NCBI GenBank assembly: GCA_009699875.1
Contig: WLNI01000003.1
Coordinates: 72,814 to 136,813, forward strand
Reading direction: 5' to 3'
Length of the DNA stretch: 64,000 nt
Origin: Actinomycetota bacterium
GTDB taxonomy: Bacteria > Actinomycetota > Acidimicrobiia > Acidimicrobiales > RAAP-2
A program made the translations under genes and the position numbers. The notes beneath the pieces were generated by a model. It had not been told where the DNA came from, searched no databases, and saw only the letters and a program-made list of their open reading frames with translations. Positions 1 to 7,957 of this stretch are shown here, piece after piece (position 1 is the first letter of the stretch; every line of letters starts with the position of its first letter).

Positions 1-1
1 T

Positions 2-301
2 CGCCCAGCCAGCGAAGCGGACGAAGAGGTCCGGCGGGCCACAGGAGTATTTGTGGGCAGAGCGGTGGCTTCAGTCGTGACCCTGCTTGATCTTGAACTC
101 TGCGTCGTTGCAGGATCCGTTGCTCTTGGCTATGGAGCGACGTTCTTCGAGGCTGCACAACAAGAGCTTGAACGCTGCACTGGCCTGAGCTACGCCAAGG
201 GTGCGCGTATTCTCCCAGCTGGCTTAGGGGACGCCGGCCCTCTAGTTGGGGCAGCAGCTGTGGGGTACACCTTGGGATCAAATCCAGCGGTGTTGTTATG
301 A
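2..301 (+). CDS. ROK-family sugar kinase, C-terminal part (cut by window edge)
   Basis: Only about the last 99 residues are present; the frame is already open at base 2. The stretch DLELCVVAGSVALGYG followed about 40 residues later by GLGDAGPLVGAAAVG matches the C-terminal pattern of ROK kinases (glucokinase/NagC type), in which D-P-E-x-V-V-I-G-G and L-G-D-x-A-G-L-I-G-A-A line the end of the nucleotide-binding lobe. The catalytic Asp and the zinc-binding cysteines would lie upstream and cannot be checked, so substrate (glucose, N-acetylglucosamine or other) is unknown. Its TGA overlaps the ATG of the next gene (ATGA), implying co-translation. Confidence 0.7.
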   Translation, partial: RPASEADEEVRRATGVFVGRAVASVVTLLDLELCVVAGSVALGYGATFFEAAQQELERCTGLSYAKGARILPAGLGDAGPLVGAAAVGYTLGSNPAVLL

Positions 302-558
302 GTCCTCTGTTAGCTCACGGAACAGTGGCACGAATTCTGCGACGACCCCGGAGTATCCCGGGGGCAGTTCGAGCTTCGTTTGCGTTGGCACCAATTGGGT
401 GGTGGCGCCGGCCGCCTTTCTTGCCTCTGCCTGACAAACGCTATTGGCAGTTCCGTCTGGAGACCTCTTCTGGGGGAGAGGGGACCACACCACCATCACC
501 AGACGAAGTTGTCGAAGTTGTCGAGTGGTCACAACGGATGCGCCAGCAACGACGATAG
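298..558 (+). CDS. Small conserved protein of unknown function
   Basis: This 86-residue basic protein begins in an ATGA overlap with the preceding kinase gene. It has a WWRRPPFLPLPD core followed by YWQFRLET and a C-terminal acidic-then-basic helix (DEVVEVVEWSQRMRQQRR). Short proteins of this layout are familiar to me from actinobacterial genomes, but no function is established that I can name. It has no signal peptide or clear membrane segment. Coupling to the kinase gene supports it being real; the two other frames over the same bases look like shadows. Confidence 0.65.
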   Translation: MSPLLAHGTVARILRRPRSIPGAVRASFALAPIGWWRRPPFLPLPDKRYWQFRLETSSGGEGTTPPSPDEVVEVVEWSQRMRQQRR

Positions 559-561
559 ATT
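556..561 (+). promoter_or_regulatory. Candidate -10 box (TAGATT) for the HNH gene
   Basis: TAGATT lies 8 nt before the ATG at 570, a distance that would place transcription start at or next to the start codon. It overlaps the stop codon of the upstream small gene. No convincing -35 is seen. Confidence 0.35.
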
Positions 562-569
562 ATTGAATC

Positions 570-1085
570 ATGGAGCGAGTCCTACTTTTGAACGCAACGT
601 TTGAGCCGCTTCAACTCCTCACGTCACGCCGAGCAGTGGTCTTGTTGCTTTGCGAGCGAGCCGACGTGGTGGCCGCTCGAGAAAACGCTCCTGTCTTTCG
701 TTCGCCAACGACGTCGACGCCAGTTCCCTCGATTGTCAAACTGAGAACGTTTGTCCGAATCCCGTATCGAGCGTCAACACCGCCCCTCTCTCGGAGAGCA
801 GTTCTGCTCCGCGATGCTCATCGTTGTGCGTACTGCCAAGGTCATGCGGACACTATTGATCATGTTGTTCCTCGAAGCAGAGGGGGCAGCCACGAATGGG
901 AGAATGTGGTTGCGGCTTGCAAACGCCATAACCTCCAAAAAGGGGATCGCCTTCTCCATGAACTTGGATGGGAATTGCCATTTCCGCCACAAGCCCCCAC
1001 TGGCCTTTTGTGGAGATGGCAACATCTGGGTGAGGTCGACCCTCTCTGGGAGCCCTACGTCGGTTCCACCCAGTCAGCCGCCTAG
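570..1085 (+). CDS. HNH endonuclease family protein
   Basis: The protein has 171 residues. The N-terminal half (LLLNATFEPLQLLTSRRAVVLLL) is the usual leader domain of small bacterial HNH proteins. The nuclease core follows at roughly residues 90-130: C-A-Y-C, then D-H-V-V-P-R-S-R-G-G, then W-E-N-V-V-A-A-C-x-x-H-N-x-x-K. This gives the paired cysteines and the H/N/H triad of the beta-beta-alpha-metal fold. Such proteins are metal-dependent DNA nucleases, but this stand-alone subfamily is usually chromosomal and its role is not settled. No methylase or mobile element is beside it. Confidence 0.85.
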   Translation: MERVLLLNATFEPLQLLTSRRAVVLLLCERADVVAARENAPVFRSPTTSTPVPSIVKLRTFVRIPYRASTPPLSRRAVLLRDAHRCAYCQGHADTIDHVVPRSRGGSHEWENVVAACKRHNLQKGDRLLHELGWELPFPPQAPTGLLWRWQHLGEVDPLWEPYVGSTQSAA

Positions 1086-1237
1086 TTTCTTCCTCGATTC
1101 CTTCCCTCTTCTGAGGCGCCAAGCTTCTCGGTCGGCCTAAAGATCCTCACGTTTATGAAGTGGCCACGCCCGTGGTGTCCATCAAACCCCAGTTAACTCC
1201 TGGAAAAACGCGTCCTTGGGTCAGAAAAACCCAAAAA

Positions 1238-1302
1238 GTGGCGAAAAAATGAGGAAAAGAGTGGCAGAAGGGTGGAAAAGGGCGTATAGTGGCACGAAGT
1301 GG
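1238..1302 (+). promoter_or_regulatory. mraZ promoter with repeated GTGG boxes (putative MraZ operator)
   Basis: GTGG occurs at 1238, 1261, 1272, 1289 and 1299, several preceded by A/G-rich bases and two pairs spaced 10-11 nt, i.e. about one helical turn. MraZ proteins are known to bind short direct repeats of this kind upstream of their own gene and repress the dcw operon. A TATAGT -10-like box (1285-1290) lies among the repeats and would start transcription near 1297, about 55 nt before the mraZ GTG. Binding is inference. Confidence 0.55.
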
Positions 1303-1351
1303 AGGAAAAGGGAGCAATTCTCCCTGAAATGCAAGGTGGAGGAGCAAGCAA

Positions 1352-1768
1352 GTGGCGGGATTTGTCGGACGCTTTGAGCACAGTGTCGATTCAAAGGGAC
1401 GAGTCATTCTTCCTGCTCGATTCCGTGACGCCTTCGCCCGAGGAGGATTCCTCTCCAGCAACCGTGAAGGATGCGTCGCTCTTTGGACCCCTGGAGAGTT
1501 TGAACGCCAGATGGCAGAGATGCTCGAAGGCTCAAAGTCAGACCGAGACGGTCGAAACCGAGCTCGAGTGTGGGCAGCGGACTCCCTCGACGTTGAAGTT
1601 GACAAGCAAGGTCGTATGGCCATTCCTGCTCGCCTTCGAGAATTCGCACAACTTGAAACTGACGTCTTGATCATGGGTGCCATAGATCGCATTGAACTTT
1701 GGAACCCTGCGGTATGGGAGGAGCGAGTTCGTCCCATGGAGCAGTGGTTCCTTGAGGACGAAGAGTGA
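1352..1768 (+). CDS. mraZ: Transcriptional regulator MraZ
   Basis: This 138-residue protein has the two tandem AbrB-like half-domains of MraZ, each with the signature D-x-K-G-R-x-x-x-P-A-R-x-R: DSKGRVILPARFR near residue 13 and DKQGRMAIPARLR near residue 84. MraZ forms a ring that binds repeats in the dcw promoter and controls the division/cell-wall operon. The start is GTG at 1352, supported by a GGTGGAGGAG ribosome site at 1335-1344. It is the first gene of the cluster, and candidate binding repeats lie just upstream. Its stop overlaps an in-frame GTG of the rsmH frame. Confidence 0.97.
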   Translation: MAGFVGRFEHSVDSKGRVILPARFRDAFARGGFLSSNREGCVALWTPGEFERQMAEMLEGSKSDRDGRNRARVWAADSLDVEVDKQGRMAIPARLREFAQLETDVLIMGAIDRIELWNPAVWEERVRPMEQWFLEDEE

Positions 1769-1929
1769 GACAAACGAAAGGAACACGAAGAAGGAACTGC
1801 TTGGCACACAATGCCAGGTCCATGCGCAGCCTCTCGATCGACACGGTGGAAGATCAAACCTCCGCCCTCTTCACCGTCGGTCCCGGGAGCCTCCACTCCA
1901 CGATGACTTCGTTGGTCGGGGGGCTGCGG

Positions 1930-2901
1930 ATGGCCCAGGAATTTAAGCACCAGCCGGTCCTCAGGGATGAGGTTACGGAACTCTTTACACCGGTACCTAC
2001 CGGTGTGATCGTCGACGCCACACTCGGTGGAGCGGGTCACTCAGAAGCGCTCCTCGAGGCCAGAAGCGACATCGGAATCCTTGGTCTTGATCGAGACGAG
2101 ACGGCATTGCGAGCTGCGGGGCGACGTCTTGGAGTCTTTGGATCTCGTGTCGTTATGCAGCATGCGAGGTTCTCAGCAATTTCGGGCATCGTCGAACAGG
2201 GGAGGCAAGGTGTGACCCCGTGGCCTCACGTATCGGGCACGGACGAGCCTTTAGGTGTCGCAGGCATTCTTGCTGATCTTGGCGTGAGCTCCCCTCAGAT
2301 CGACAGCGCAGAACGAGGATTCTCGTTTTCCCAAGACGGCCCCTTCGATATGCGAATGGACGAAAGCCAGGGGATGACGGCGTCGGCGTTTCTTGACCAG
2401 GTCACGCTCGACGAGCTCACTGCCATCTTGCGAGAAAATGGTGAAGGGCGATTTGCTCGACGCATTGCTAAAGCACTTCTCGAGGCACGTCCGGTTTCCA
2501 CCACGCAAGAAGTCGTGGACGTCGTCGACCGAGCCGTCCCCAAGGCCAATCGCCGGCGTGGACATGTCGCATCGCGAGTGTTCCAAGCATTTCGAATCAG
2601 TGTCAATAGCGAGATGAGCGAACTCTCAACTCTTCTTGAAGCCGCAGTTGGTCTCCTTATCCCTGAAGGCCGCCTCGTCGTGATCTCGTATCACTCAGGT
2701 GAAGACGCAATGGTGAAGCACCTCTTTCGGTCTTGGCAAGCTGGCGGTTGCACCTGCCCGTCTCACTTGCCCTGCGTCTGTGGAGCAGTCTCACTTGGAA
2801 CGGTCTTGACGAAACGGGCAGTCGTAGCCAGTGACGATGAGATTGCCGCGAATCCTCGAGCTCGAAGCGCTCGACTCCGATGCTTTGAGGTGGCCTCGTG
2901 A
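1930..2901 (+). CDS. rsmH: 16S rRNA (cytosine-1402 N4) methyltransferase RsmH
   Basis: RsmH (MraW) methylates N4 of C1402 in 16S rRNA using S-adenosylmethionine. Visible motifs are the SAM loop DATLGGAGHSEALL, DLGVSSPQID, the F-S-F/D-M-R-M-D block, the RVFQAFRI helix and VVISYHSGED near the C-terminus. The ATG at 1930 gives about 323 residues and the usual family start (MAQEFKHQPVLRDEV), with a G-rich ribosome site at 1915-1923. The frame stays open upstream to a GTG at 1765 that overlaps the mraZ stop; using it would add 55 non-conserved residues. Its end overlaps ftsL by GTGA. Confidence 0.95.
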   Translation: MAQEFKHQPVLRDEVTELFTPVPTGVIVDATLGGAGHSEALLEARSDIGILGLDRDETALRAAGRRLGVFGSRVVMQHARFSAISGIVEQGRQGVTPWPHVSGTDEPLGVAGILADLGVSSPQIDSAERGFSFSQDGPFDMRMDESQGMTASAFLDQVTLDELTAILRENGEGRFARRIAKALLEARPVSTTQEVVDVVDRAVPKANRRRGHVASRVFQAFRISVNSEMSELSTLLEAAVGLLIPEGRLVVISYHSGEDAMVKHLFRSWQAGGCTCPSHLPCVCGAVSLGTVLTKRAVVASDDEIAANPRARSARLRCFEVAS

Positions 2902-3320
2902 GCACGGCAACAGCCACCGCTCGTCGTGCCCCCGCACGACGCACCAACGTCGCCCAACAAAAACGGCGACTTCCCCGCCTTCAGGTTGTTCAGCGAACTC
3001 GTGCACTTCGGCATCGGAGACTAGGAGAGATCGTCGGAATCGCAATTTTGTTCGTCAGCCTCCTCTCAATTGTCATCGGGCACGCACTTTTGGCCCAAGG
3101 ACAACTGCGGCTTGGTCAGATTGACAGAGTCGTTGTCCAAGAGCGTGCCGTTCATAGCCAGACGGTGCTCAAAGTTGCAGCGCTCGAAACACCGGCGCGA
3201 ATTTCTTCAGAAGCCGGAGCACTCCACCTCGTGCAGCCATCACAAATATTCCAGCTCCCCTCAGTCCCTCTCACGCAGCCCCTCCCGCCAATCAAGATCA
3301 CGCCGGCCCCAGGAGCCTGA
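2898..3320 (+). CDS. ftsL: Cell division protein FtsL (septum formation initiator-like)
   Basis: The 140-residue bitopic protein has a basic cytoplasmic N-terminus (about residues 1-42, Arg/Ala-rich), one membrane segment (about 45-65, IVGIAILFVSLLSIVIGHALLA) and a short extracytoplasmic helical stretch that ends in a Pro-rich tail. That topology, the small size and the position between rsmH and ftsI identify FtsL, the partner of FtsQ and FtsB in the divisome, although the family has little sequence conservation. The GTG start overlaps the rsmH stop by 4 nt. The stop shares one base with the ftsI start. Confidence 0.85.
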   Translation: MSTATATARRAPARRTNVAQQKRRLPRLQVVQRTRALRHRRLGEIVGIAILFVSLLSIVIGHALLAQGQLRLGQIDRVVVQERAVHSQTVLKVAALETPARISSEAGALHLVQPSQIFQLPSVPLTQPLPPIKITPAPGA

Positions 3321-5356
3321 TGACCCCTCGAACGTCTGCTCCGCCGCGTCGCCCTGCGCCAAAATCTCGGACGGCGCCGCCGGCTCGAAAGGCCCCACCT
3401 CGAAGGTCTGCCCCCACTCGTCGCCCTGCGCCAAAGTCTCGGACGGCGACTCCGGCTCGCAAAGCTGCACCTCGGCGTCGACCAACGCCAACTCGAGCAG
3501 CGTCAACGCGAACAGTAACTCGGGCTCGGCCTCAAACCCGTCGGCGTCCGGCTGCACCTACACCTTCTTCTGACTACAAATCCATCGGTTCACGAATCAA
3601 AATCATCCGAATCGTTGTCCTTTTGGTGCTAATTCTCCTTACGGCACGATTAGTCGAGCTCCAAGTCTTCCGACACGCCCAGTATCAACAAGACGCCAAT
3701 CAACAACTTCGCCAGACCATCTCGATCCCCGCAATTCGTGGAGGTGTCTACGACCGCAATGGTGCGGTGTTGGCGATGTCGGTCCCGACAAAGAAAATAA
3801 TTGCCGACAACTTCCAGATCTCCCACCCTGTCGAAGAGGCCATTGCACTGTCGCCACTTCTTGGCATTCCAGCATCCACTCTCGAACCAATGCTCAAGCG
3901 CCACACTGGCTACGTTGTGTTAGCGACTCACGTCGACGCCGATAAAGCGGCCACCATAGCCAAGAACCGTTTTCCTGGCATCACCATGGTTGATACAGAA
4001 CGGCGGATCGTTCCGAACGGAGCGCTTGGGGCGTCGGTCGTCGGGGTTACCAACGCGCAAGGGTCGGGAGCCGCAGGCCTTGAGTACCAATATCAAAAAC
4101 TGCTGGCTGGAAGTGCTGGTTCGACCACACTTCTCCAGACGCCATTCGGTGTGAGCTTGCCGCAAAGCAACGCGATTCACACGCTGGCATCGGTCCCTGG
4201 GACTGGCATTGAACTGACGCTGGACCAACCGCTCCAGTACGTCACTGAGCAAGCCCTTGCCGCACAGATCACTGCGACTCATTCGCTTTCTGGAACTGCA
4301 ATTGTCATGGACACAAGAACTGGACAGATCCTTTCGATGGCTAATCTTGTGGCAACAGGCCAGCCTTCTGGCCCCGTCCAAATTCCGCTGGCTTCACAAA
4401 CTGATTCGGGAATCCCAGGGGTTGCCCAAGCACAGAACAATTTGGCCTTGACCCAGACCTATGAGCCGGGAAGTGTGTTCAAACTCGTTCCATTCTCAGC
4501 AGCAATCGATAGTGGACTTATCAACCCCACAACCCCGTTCGGAGTCCCTTCTCAAGTCAAAATCGCTGGTGCGACATTCCATGATGCTGAAGAGCATGGT
4601 GCTCAGACAATGACGGCTCAGCAAATCTTGGCGCAGTCATCGAATATCGGCACCTACATGATTGCAAGCAAACTTGGAGAAAACCGTCTCTTGGCGCAAG
4701 TTCAGCGACTGGGATTTGGTCAACCCACGGGATTGAACTTTCCGGGAGAGTCCTCAGGACTCTTGATGAACACCGCTCGCTGGTCAGATACCGATATTGC
4801 TTCGCTCCCAATTGGACAGGTTGACTCTGTGACTCCAATGCAACTTTTGGACGCTTACAACTCCGTGGCGAACGGTGGTGTGTTCGTGAACCCTCAACTT
4901 GTGAGGGCGACAACATCAGCGAGCGGCCAATTGACACCAACACCTGCATCGTCGAGTCGTCGAGTGATGTCAGCTGAATCTGCTGCGACACTGAACACCA
5001 TGTTGCAGGACGTTGTCTCAACGGGAACAGGCGCCAAAGGTGCGATTCCTGGTTATTTGATTGCGGGAAAGACGGGAACGGCTCAGATTCCCTCAACAGG
5101 TCAAGTTGGCTACGTGGCCGGGGCCTATAACGCCACATTTATTGGATTCGCCCCCGCTGATCACCCAGTACTTTCAGCGGTCGTTGTTCTGCAACGACCA
5201 ACGTACCCAGATTATTTTGGTGGGGATACTTCGGCGCCAGTGTTCGCAAAAATTATGAGCTATGCCCTGCATCGTTATGGAATTCCAACATCTCCTGGTG
5301 GGAGTGGCGCCCAAACTGCAGCTGCGACCAAGAACTCAGCAAAGGAATCAACCTGA
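3320..5356 (+). CDS. ftsI: Septal peptidoglycan transpeptidase FtsI / penicillin-binding protein
   Basis: A class B penicillin-binding protein of 678 residues that crosslinks septal peptidoglycan with FtsW. An Arg/Pro/Ala/Lys-rich cytoplasmic tail (about 1-85) contains a 24-residue duplicated segment. A membrane anchor (about 95-117) and a PBP dimerisation region follow (GGVYDRNGAVLAMS). The transpeptidase domain carries the three active-site motifs: S-V-F-K near residue 385, S-S-N near 440 and K-T-G near 585. No PASTA repeats follow. It lies between ftsL and murE, as expected. The long basic tail resembles tails in other actinobacterial FtsI proteins, but the internal repeat is worth noting. 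Confidence 0.96.
   Translation: MTPRTSAPPRRPAPKSRTAPPARKAPPRRSAPTRRPAPKSRTATPARKAAPRRRPTPTRAASTRTVTRARPQTRRRPAAPTPSSDYKSIGSRIKIIRIVVLLVLILLTARLVELQVFRHAQYQQDANQQLRQTISIPAIRGGVYDRNGAVLAMSVPTKKIIADNFQISHPVEEAIALSPLLGIPASTLEPMLKRHTGYVVLATHVDADKAATIAKNRFPGITMVDTERRIVPNGALGASVVGVTNAQGSGAAGLEYQYQKLLAGSAGSTTLLQTPFGVSLPQSNAIHTLASVPGTGIELTLDQPLQYVTEQALAAQITATHSLSGTAIVMDTRTGQILSMANLVATGQPSGPVQIPLASQTDSGIPGVAQAQNNLALTQTYEPGSVFKLVPFSAAIDSGLINPTTPFGVPSQVKIAGATFHDAEEHGAQTMTAQQILAQSSNIGTYMIASKLGENRLLAQVQRLGFGQPTGLNFPGESSGLLMNTARWSDTDIASLPIGQVDSVTPMQLLDAYNSVANGGVFVNPQLVRATTSASGQLTPTPASSSRRVMSAESAATLNTMLQDVVSTGTGAKGAIPGYLIAGKTGTAQIPSTGQVGYVAGAYNATFIGFAPADHPVLSAVVVLQRPTYPDYFGGDTSAPVFAKIMSYALHRYGIPTSPGGSGAQTAAATKNSAKEST
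3347..3490 (+). repeat. 72-bp imperfect tandem repeat inside ftsI
   Basis: CGTCGCCCTGCGCCAAA begins at 3347 and again at 3419, and the two 72-bp copies stay similar through most of their length. Each encodes about 24 residues of the RRPAPKSRTA...PARKAxPRR type, so the length change keeps the frame. Confidence 0.85.
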
Positions 5357-5433
5357 TGGCCATTGGACCTGTGAATCGACAATCAGTCGGTACGCCCAGC
5401 CATCACGAGCGGGAAACGTCGAATGCGACTTGA
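5356..5433 (+). other. 25-codon micro-ORF bridging ftsI and murE
   Basis: An ATG at 5356 overlaps the ftsI stop (ATGA) and is preceded by an AAAGGA ribosome-site-like run at 5341-5346. The ORF encodes MAIGPVNRQSVGTPSHHERE plus five residues and stops at 5433, overlapping the murE start by 11 nt. It may only carry ribosomes from ftsI to murE, or may be chance. No homology is recognised. Confidence 0.3.
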
Positions 5434-6865
5434 TGAGCTAATCGTGGCGTACCCCTCGGCAGTGAAAGTACGAGGAGAAGATGACGCGATTATCGAATCT
5501 GTTGAAATTGATAGTCGACTCGTTGGCTCCGGGTCACTGTTTTGCTGCATCTCCGGCACCAATGATGATGGCCACCGATTTATTGCCCAGGCACTGGATG
5601 GGGGAGCAGTTGGAATACTGACGGAACATGTTCACGGGATTGAGCTCGGTGATGCTTTTGAAATTCGTGTTCCTGAAGGGAGTGCGAGAGATGCCAGTGC
5701 GATCTTCAGCGCGGCCATCGCTGGGAACCCAGCTAGACGACTTCGCATGGTGGGCATCACCGGGACCAACGGAAAGACAACAGTTGCGCATCTCTTGGGG
5801 GAGATTCTTAGTGGTGCGGGTTTTGATGCTCGAGTCATCGGTACGTTGACAGGAGCGAGAACCACACCACCGGCCCCCGAACTTCATCGCATGTTGCAAG
5901 AGGCTGTGGCGCATGCGGAGAGCGAACAGAAGCCGGGTGCGGTGGCCATGGAGGTCTCGAGTCATGCTCTAGATCAAGGGAGAGTCAGCGGCATCGAATT
6001 TGACGTCTGTGTCTTTACGAATCTCAGCCACGACCATCTCGATTATCACGGAACGATGGAACAATATTTTGAAGCAAAGGCGCGACTGTTTGATCCGTCT
6101 CACTGTTCGACGGCAGTGATCTGGGTGGATTCCTCCTATGGTCGACAGTTAGCGAGTCGCAGTCTCGCCAACGTTGTTGAAGTTTCCTCGGACTCCGTGA
6201 CGCAGATCGACAGCTCATTGACAGGCTCCACTTTTCTCTGGAGAGGCAAGGAGACCTCGCTCGGGCTCGTAGGCCGGGTCAACGTGATCAATGCAGCTCT
6301 GGCTCTTGAAGCGGCGGTGGCACTCGGCGTTGACAGCGACGTGGCCCGAGAAGGACTTCGGGGGGTCGGTCCAATTCAAGGTCGAATGGAGTTGGTGTCA
6401 GACCAAGGCGTGGCTCCGAGCGTCATTGTTGATTACGCACACACACCCGACGCGCTCGAAGGGCTGCTCAGTGAGGCTCGACGGTTAGTGAGCGCCGCTG
6501 GCAAGGTCATTCTGGTCTTTGGATGTGGAGGGGAGCGAGATCAGCAAAAACGCCCCCTTATGGGTGACGTGGCATCGAACGGTGCTGACGTGGTGATTGT
6601 CACTACCGATAATCCGCGTGGCGAGGACCCAGCAGGCATCTCCTCGGCGATCATCGCAGGAGCGTCCTCAGGTGCTGTGGTTCGAGAAGAACCAGACAGA
6701 AGGCGTGCGATCAAGCAGGCTATTGAGATGGCCGGGCCCGACGATGTCGTTCTTGTCGCAGGGAAAGGGCATGAGTCCACTCAAATTATTGGCTTAGTTG
6801 AAGCACCCTTCGATGACCGGGTGGTGGCGAGAGAGATTTTGGCGGAGAGGAACACCGCATGCTGA
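5423..6865 (+). CDS. murE: UDP-MurNAc-L-Ala-D-Glu:meso-diaminopimelate ligase MurE
   Basis: MurE (480 residues, normal length) adds the third stem-peptide residue in cytoplasmic peptidoglycan synthesis using ATP. The P-loop ITGTNGKTT lies near residue 113, the central-domain EVSSHALDQGRV block follows, and the C-terminal domain carries DNPRGEDP near residue 405. The DNPR form of that loop is the known marker for meso-diaminopimelate rather than lysine, so the wall is predicted to be DAP-type. The ATG at 5423 has only a weak GCGGGA ribosome site. The next gene is mraY, overlapping by 7 nt; the expected murF is missing. Confidence 0.97.
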   Translation: MRLDELIVAYPSAVKVRGEDDAIIESVEIDSRLVGSGSLFCCISGTNDDGHRFIAQALDGGAVGILTEHVHGIELGDAFEIRVPEGSARDASAIFSAAIAGNPARRLRMVGITGTNGKTTVAHLLGEILSGAGFDARVIGTLTGARTTPPAPELHRMLQEAVAHAESEQKPGAVAMEVSSHALDQGRVSGIEFDVCVFTNLSHDHLDYHGTMEQYFEAKARLFDPSHCSTAVIWVDSSYGRQLASRSLANVVEVSSDSVTQIDSSLTGSTFLWRGKETSLGLVGRVNVINAALALEAAVALGVDSDVAREGLRGVGPIQGRMELVSDQGVAPSVIVDYAHTPDALEGLLSEARRLVSAAGKVILVFGCGGERDQQKRPLMGDVASNGADVVIVTTDNPRGEDPAGISSAIIAGASSGAVVREEPDRRRAIKQAIEMAGPDDVVLVAGKGHESTQIIGLVEAPFDDRVVAREILAERNTAC

Positions 6866-7893
6866 GTTTAATGTTGGCCGGAGGCGTGGCACTTTGGGTG
6901 GCCGCACTCTTGACGCCGCTTCTTGTGCGTTGGCTCCAAAAACGACGCATCGGTCAACCCGTCCGAGACGACGGTCCCGCATCACACTGGGCGAAAGCCG
7001 GCACGCCGACGATGGGGGGCATTGTCATTGTTTTGGCCGTGGTGGTTGGGTTTGCTTTTGGACATTTTGGAACACACGTCGGCGTCTCTCGTGCTGGCAT
7101 CTTGGTCGTCGGAACAGTGATTGCCTACGGAGTGATTGGGTTTCTTGACGACTGGATCAAGGTCAGGAATAAACGAAGCCTTGGTTTGAATAAGCGAGCC
7201 AAAATGGCGTTGCAACTCGGCACAGCATTGGCATTCGCGCTGCTGGCCGTGTTCTGGGTTCACACCGCTACTACATTGTCCTTTACCCGAGAGACCGTGC
7301 CAGGTTGGCAACTTGGTCACCTTCTCTGGATCGTTCTTGCCATCGTGGTCATCGTAGGAACATCGAATGCCGTGAATTTGACGGACGGGCTCGATGGACT
7401 TGCGGCGGGTTCGGCAACTTTTAGTTTTGCAGTTCTCGCCATTATTGGCTACTGGTCGTTTCGTCACTTTTCGATTTACCACCTTGGATCCGCACTCGAT
7501 ATCGGGTTGACCTCTGTGGCGCTCGCAGGGGCGTGTCTCGGCTTCTTGTGGTGGAACGCGGCTCCTGCGCGCATCTATATGGGGGATACTGGATCCCTTT
7601 CAATCGGGGCTGGCCTGGCTGCAATCTGTCTCTTGCTCAACGTCGATCTTCTCTTGATCGTGATCGGTGGACTCTTTGTCCTCGAGACACTCTCGGTGAT
7701 ACTGCAAGTGTTTAGTTTTCGAGTATTTCGTCGTCGGATTTTCAAAATGGCCCCCATCCATCATCACTTCGAGCTCAAAGGCTGGCCCGAGACCACAGTC
7801 ATTGTTCGATTTTGGATTCTCGCTGGGCTCTTTGCGGCACTAGGCCTTGGGATTTACTACGCGGGATTCTTGACCGCAACGTCAGGGCTGTAA
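6859..7893 (+). CDS. mraY: Phospho-MurNAc-pentapeptide transferase MraY
   Basis: MraY (344 residues) moves phospho-MurNAc-pentapeptide from UDP to undecaprenyl phosphate, making lipid I at the inner face of the membrane. It has about ten membrane segments and the family motifs FLDDWIKVRNKRSLGLNKRAK, NLTDGLDGLAAG and GDTGSLSIGAGLA, plus the C-terminal HHHFELKGWPE loop. These contain the catalytic aspartates and the conserved histidines. The ATG at 6859 overlaps murE by 7 nt. Its substrate requires MurF and MurD activity, neither of which is encoded beside it. Confidence 0.97.
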   Translation: MLSLMLAGGVALWVAALLTPLLVRWLQKRRIGQPVRDDGPASHWAKAGTPTMGGIVIVLAVVVGFAFGHFGTHVGVSRAGILVVGTVIAYGVIGFLDDWIKVRNKRSLGLNKRAKMALQLGTALAFALLAVFWVHTATTLSFTRETVPGWQLGHLLWIVLAIVVIVGTSNAVNLTDGLDGLAAGSATFSFAVLAIIGYWSFRHFSIYHLGSALDIGLTSVALAGACLGFLWWNAAPARIYMGDTGSLSIGAGLAAICLLLNVDLLLIVIGGLFVLETLSVILQVFSFRVFRRRIFKMAPIHHHFELKGWPETTVIVRFWILAGLFAALGLGIYYAGFLTATSGL

Positions 7894-7957
7894 ATGGCGA
7901 GGTTCCCCCACTCTGGACGTGTTTTCGGCAAGGCTTACGAAGTGGAATGTCGGAAAA

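Noticed and set aside
1153..2040. Long open frame on the minus strand across mraZ and rsmH
   Set aside because: It is antisense to two clearly conserved genes, is Ser/Arg-rich and lacks any recognisable domain.
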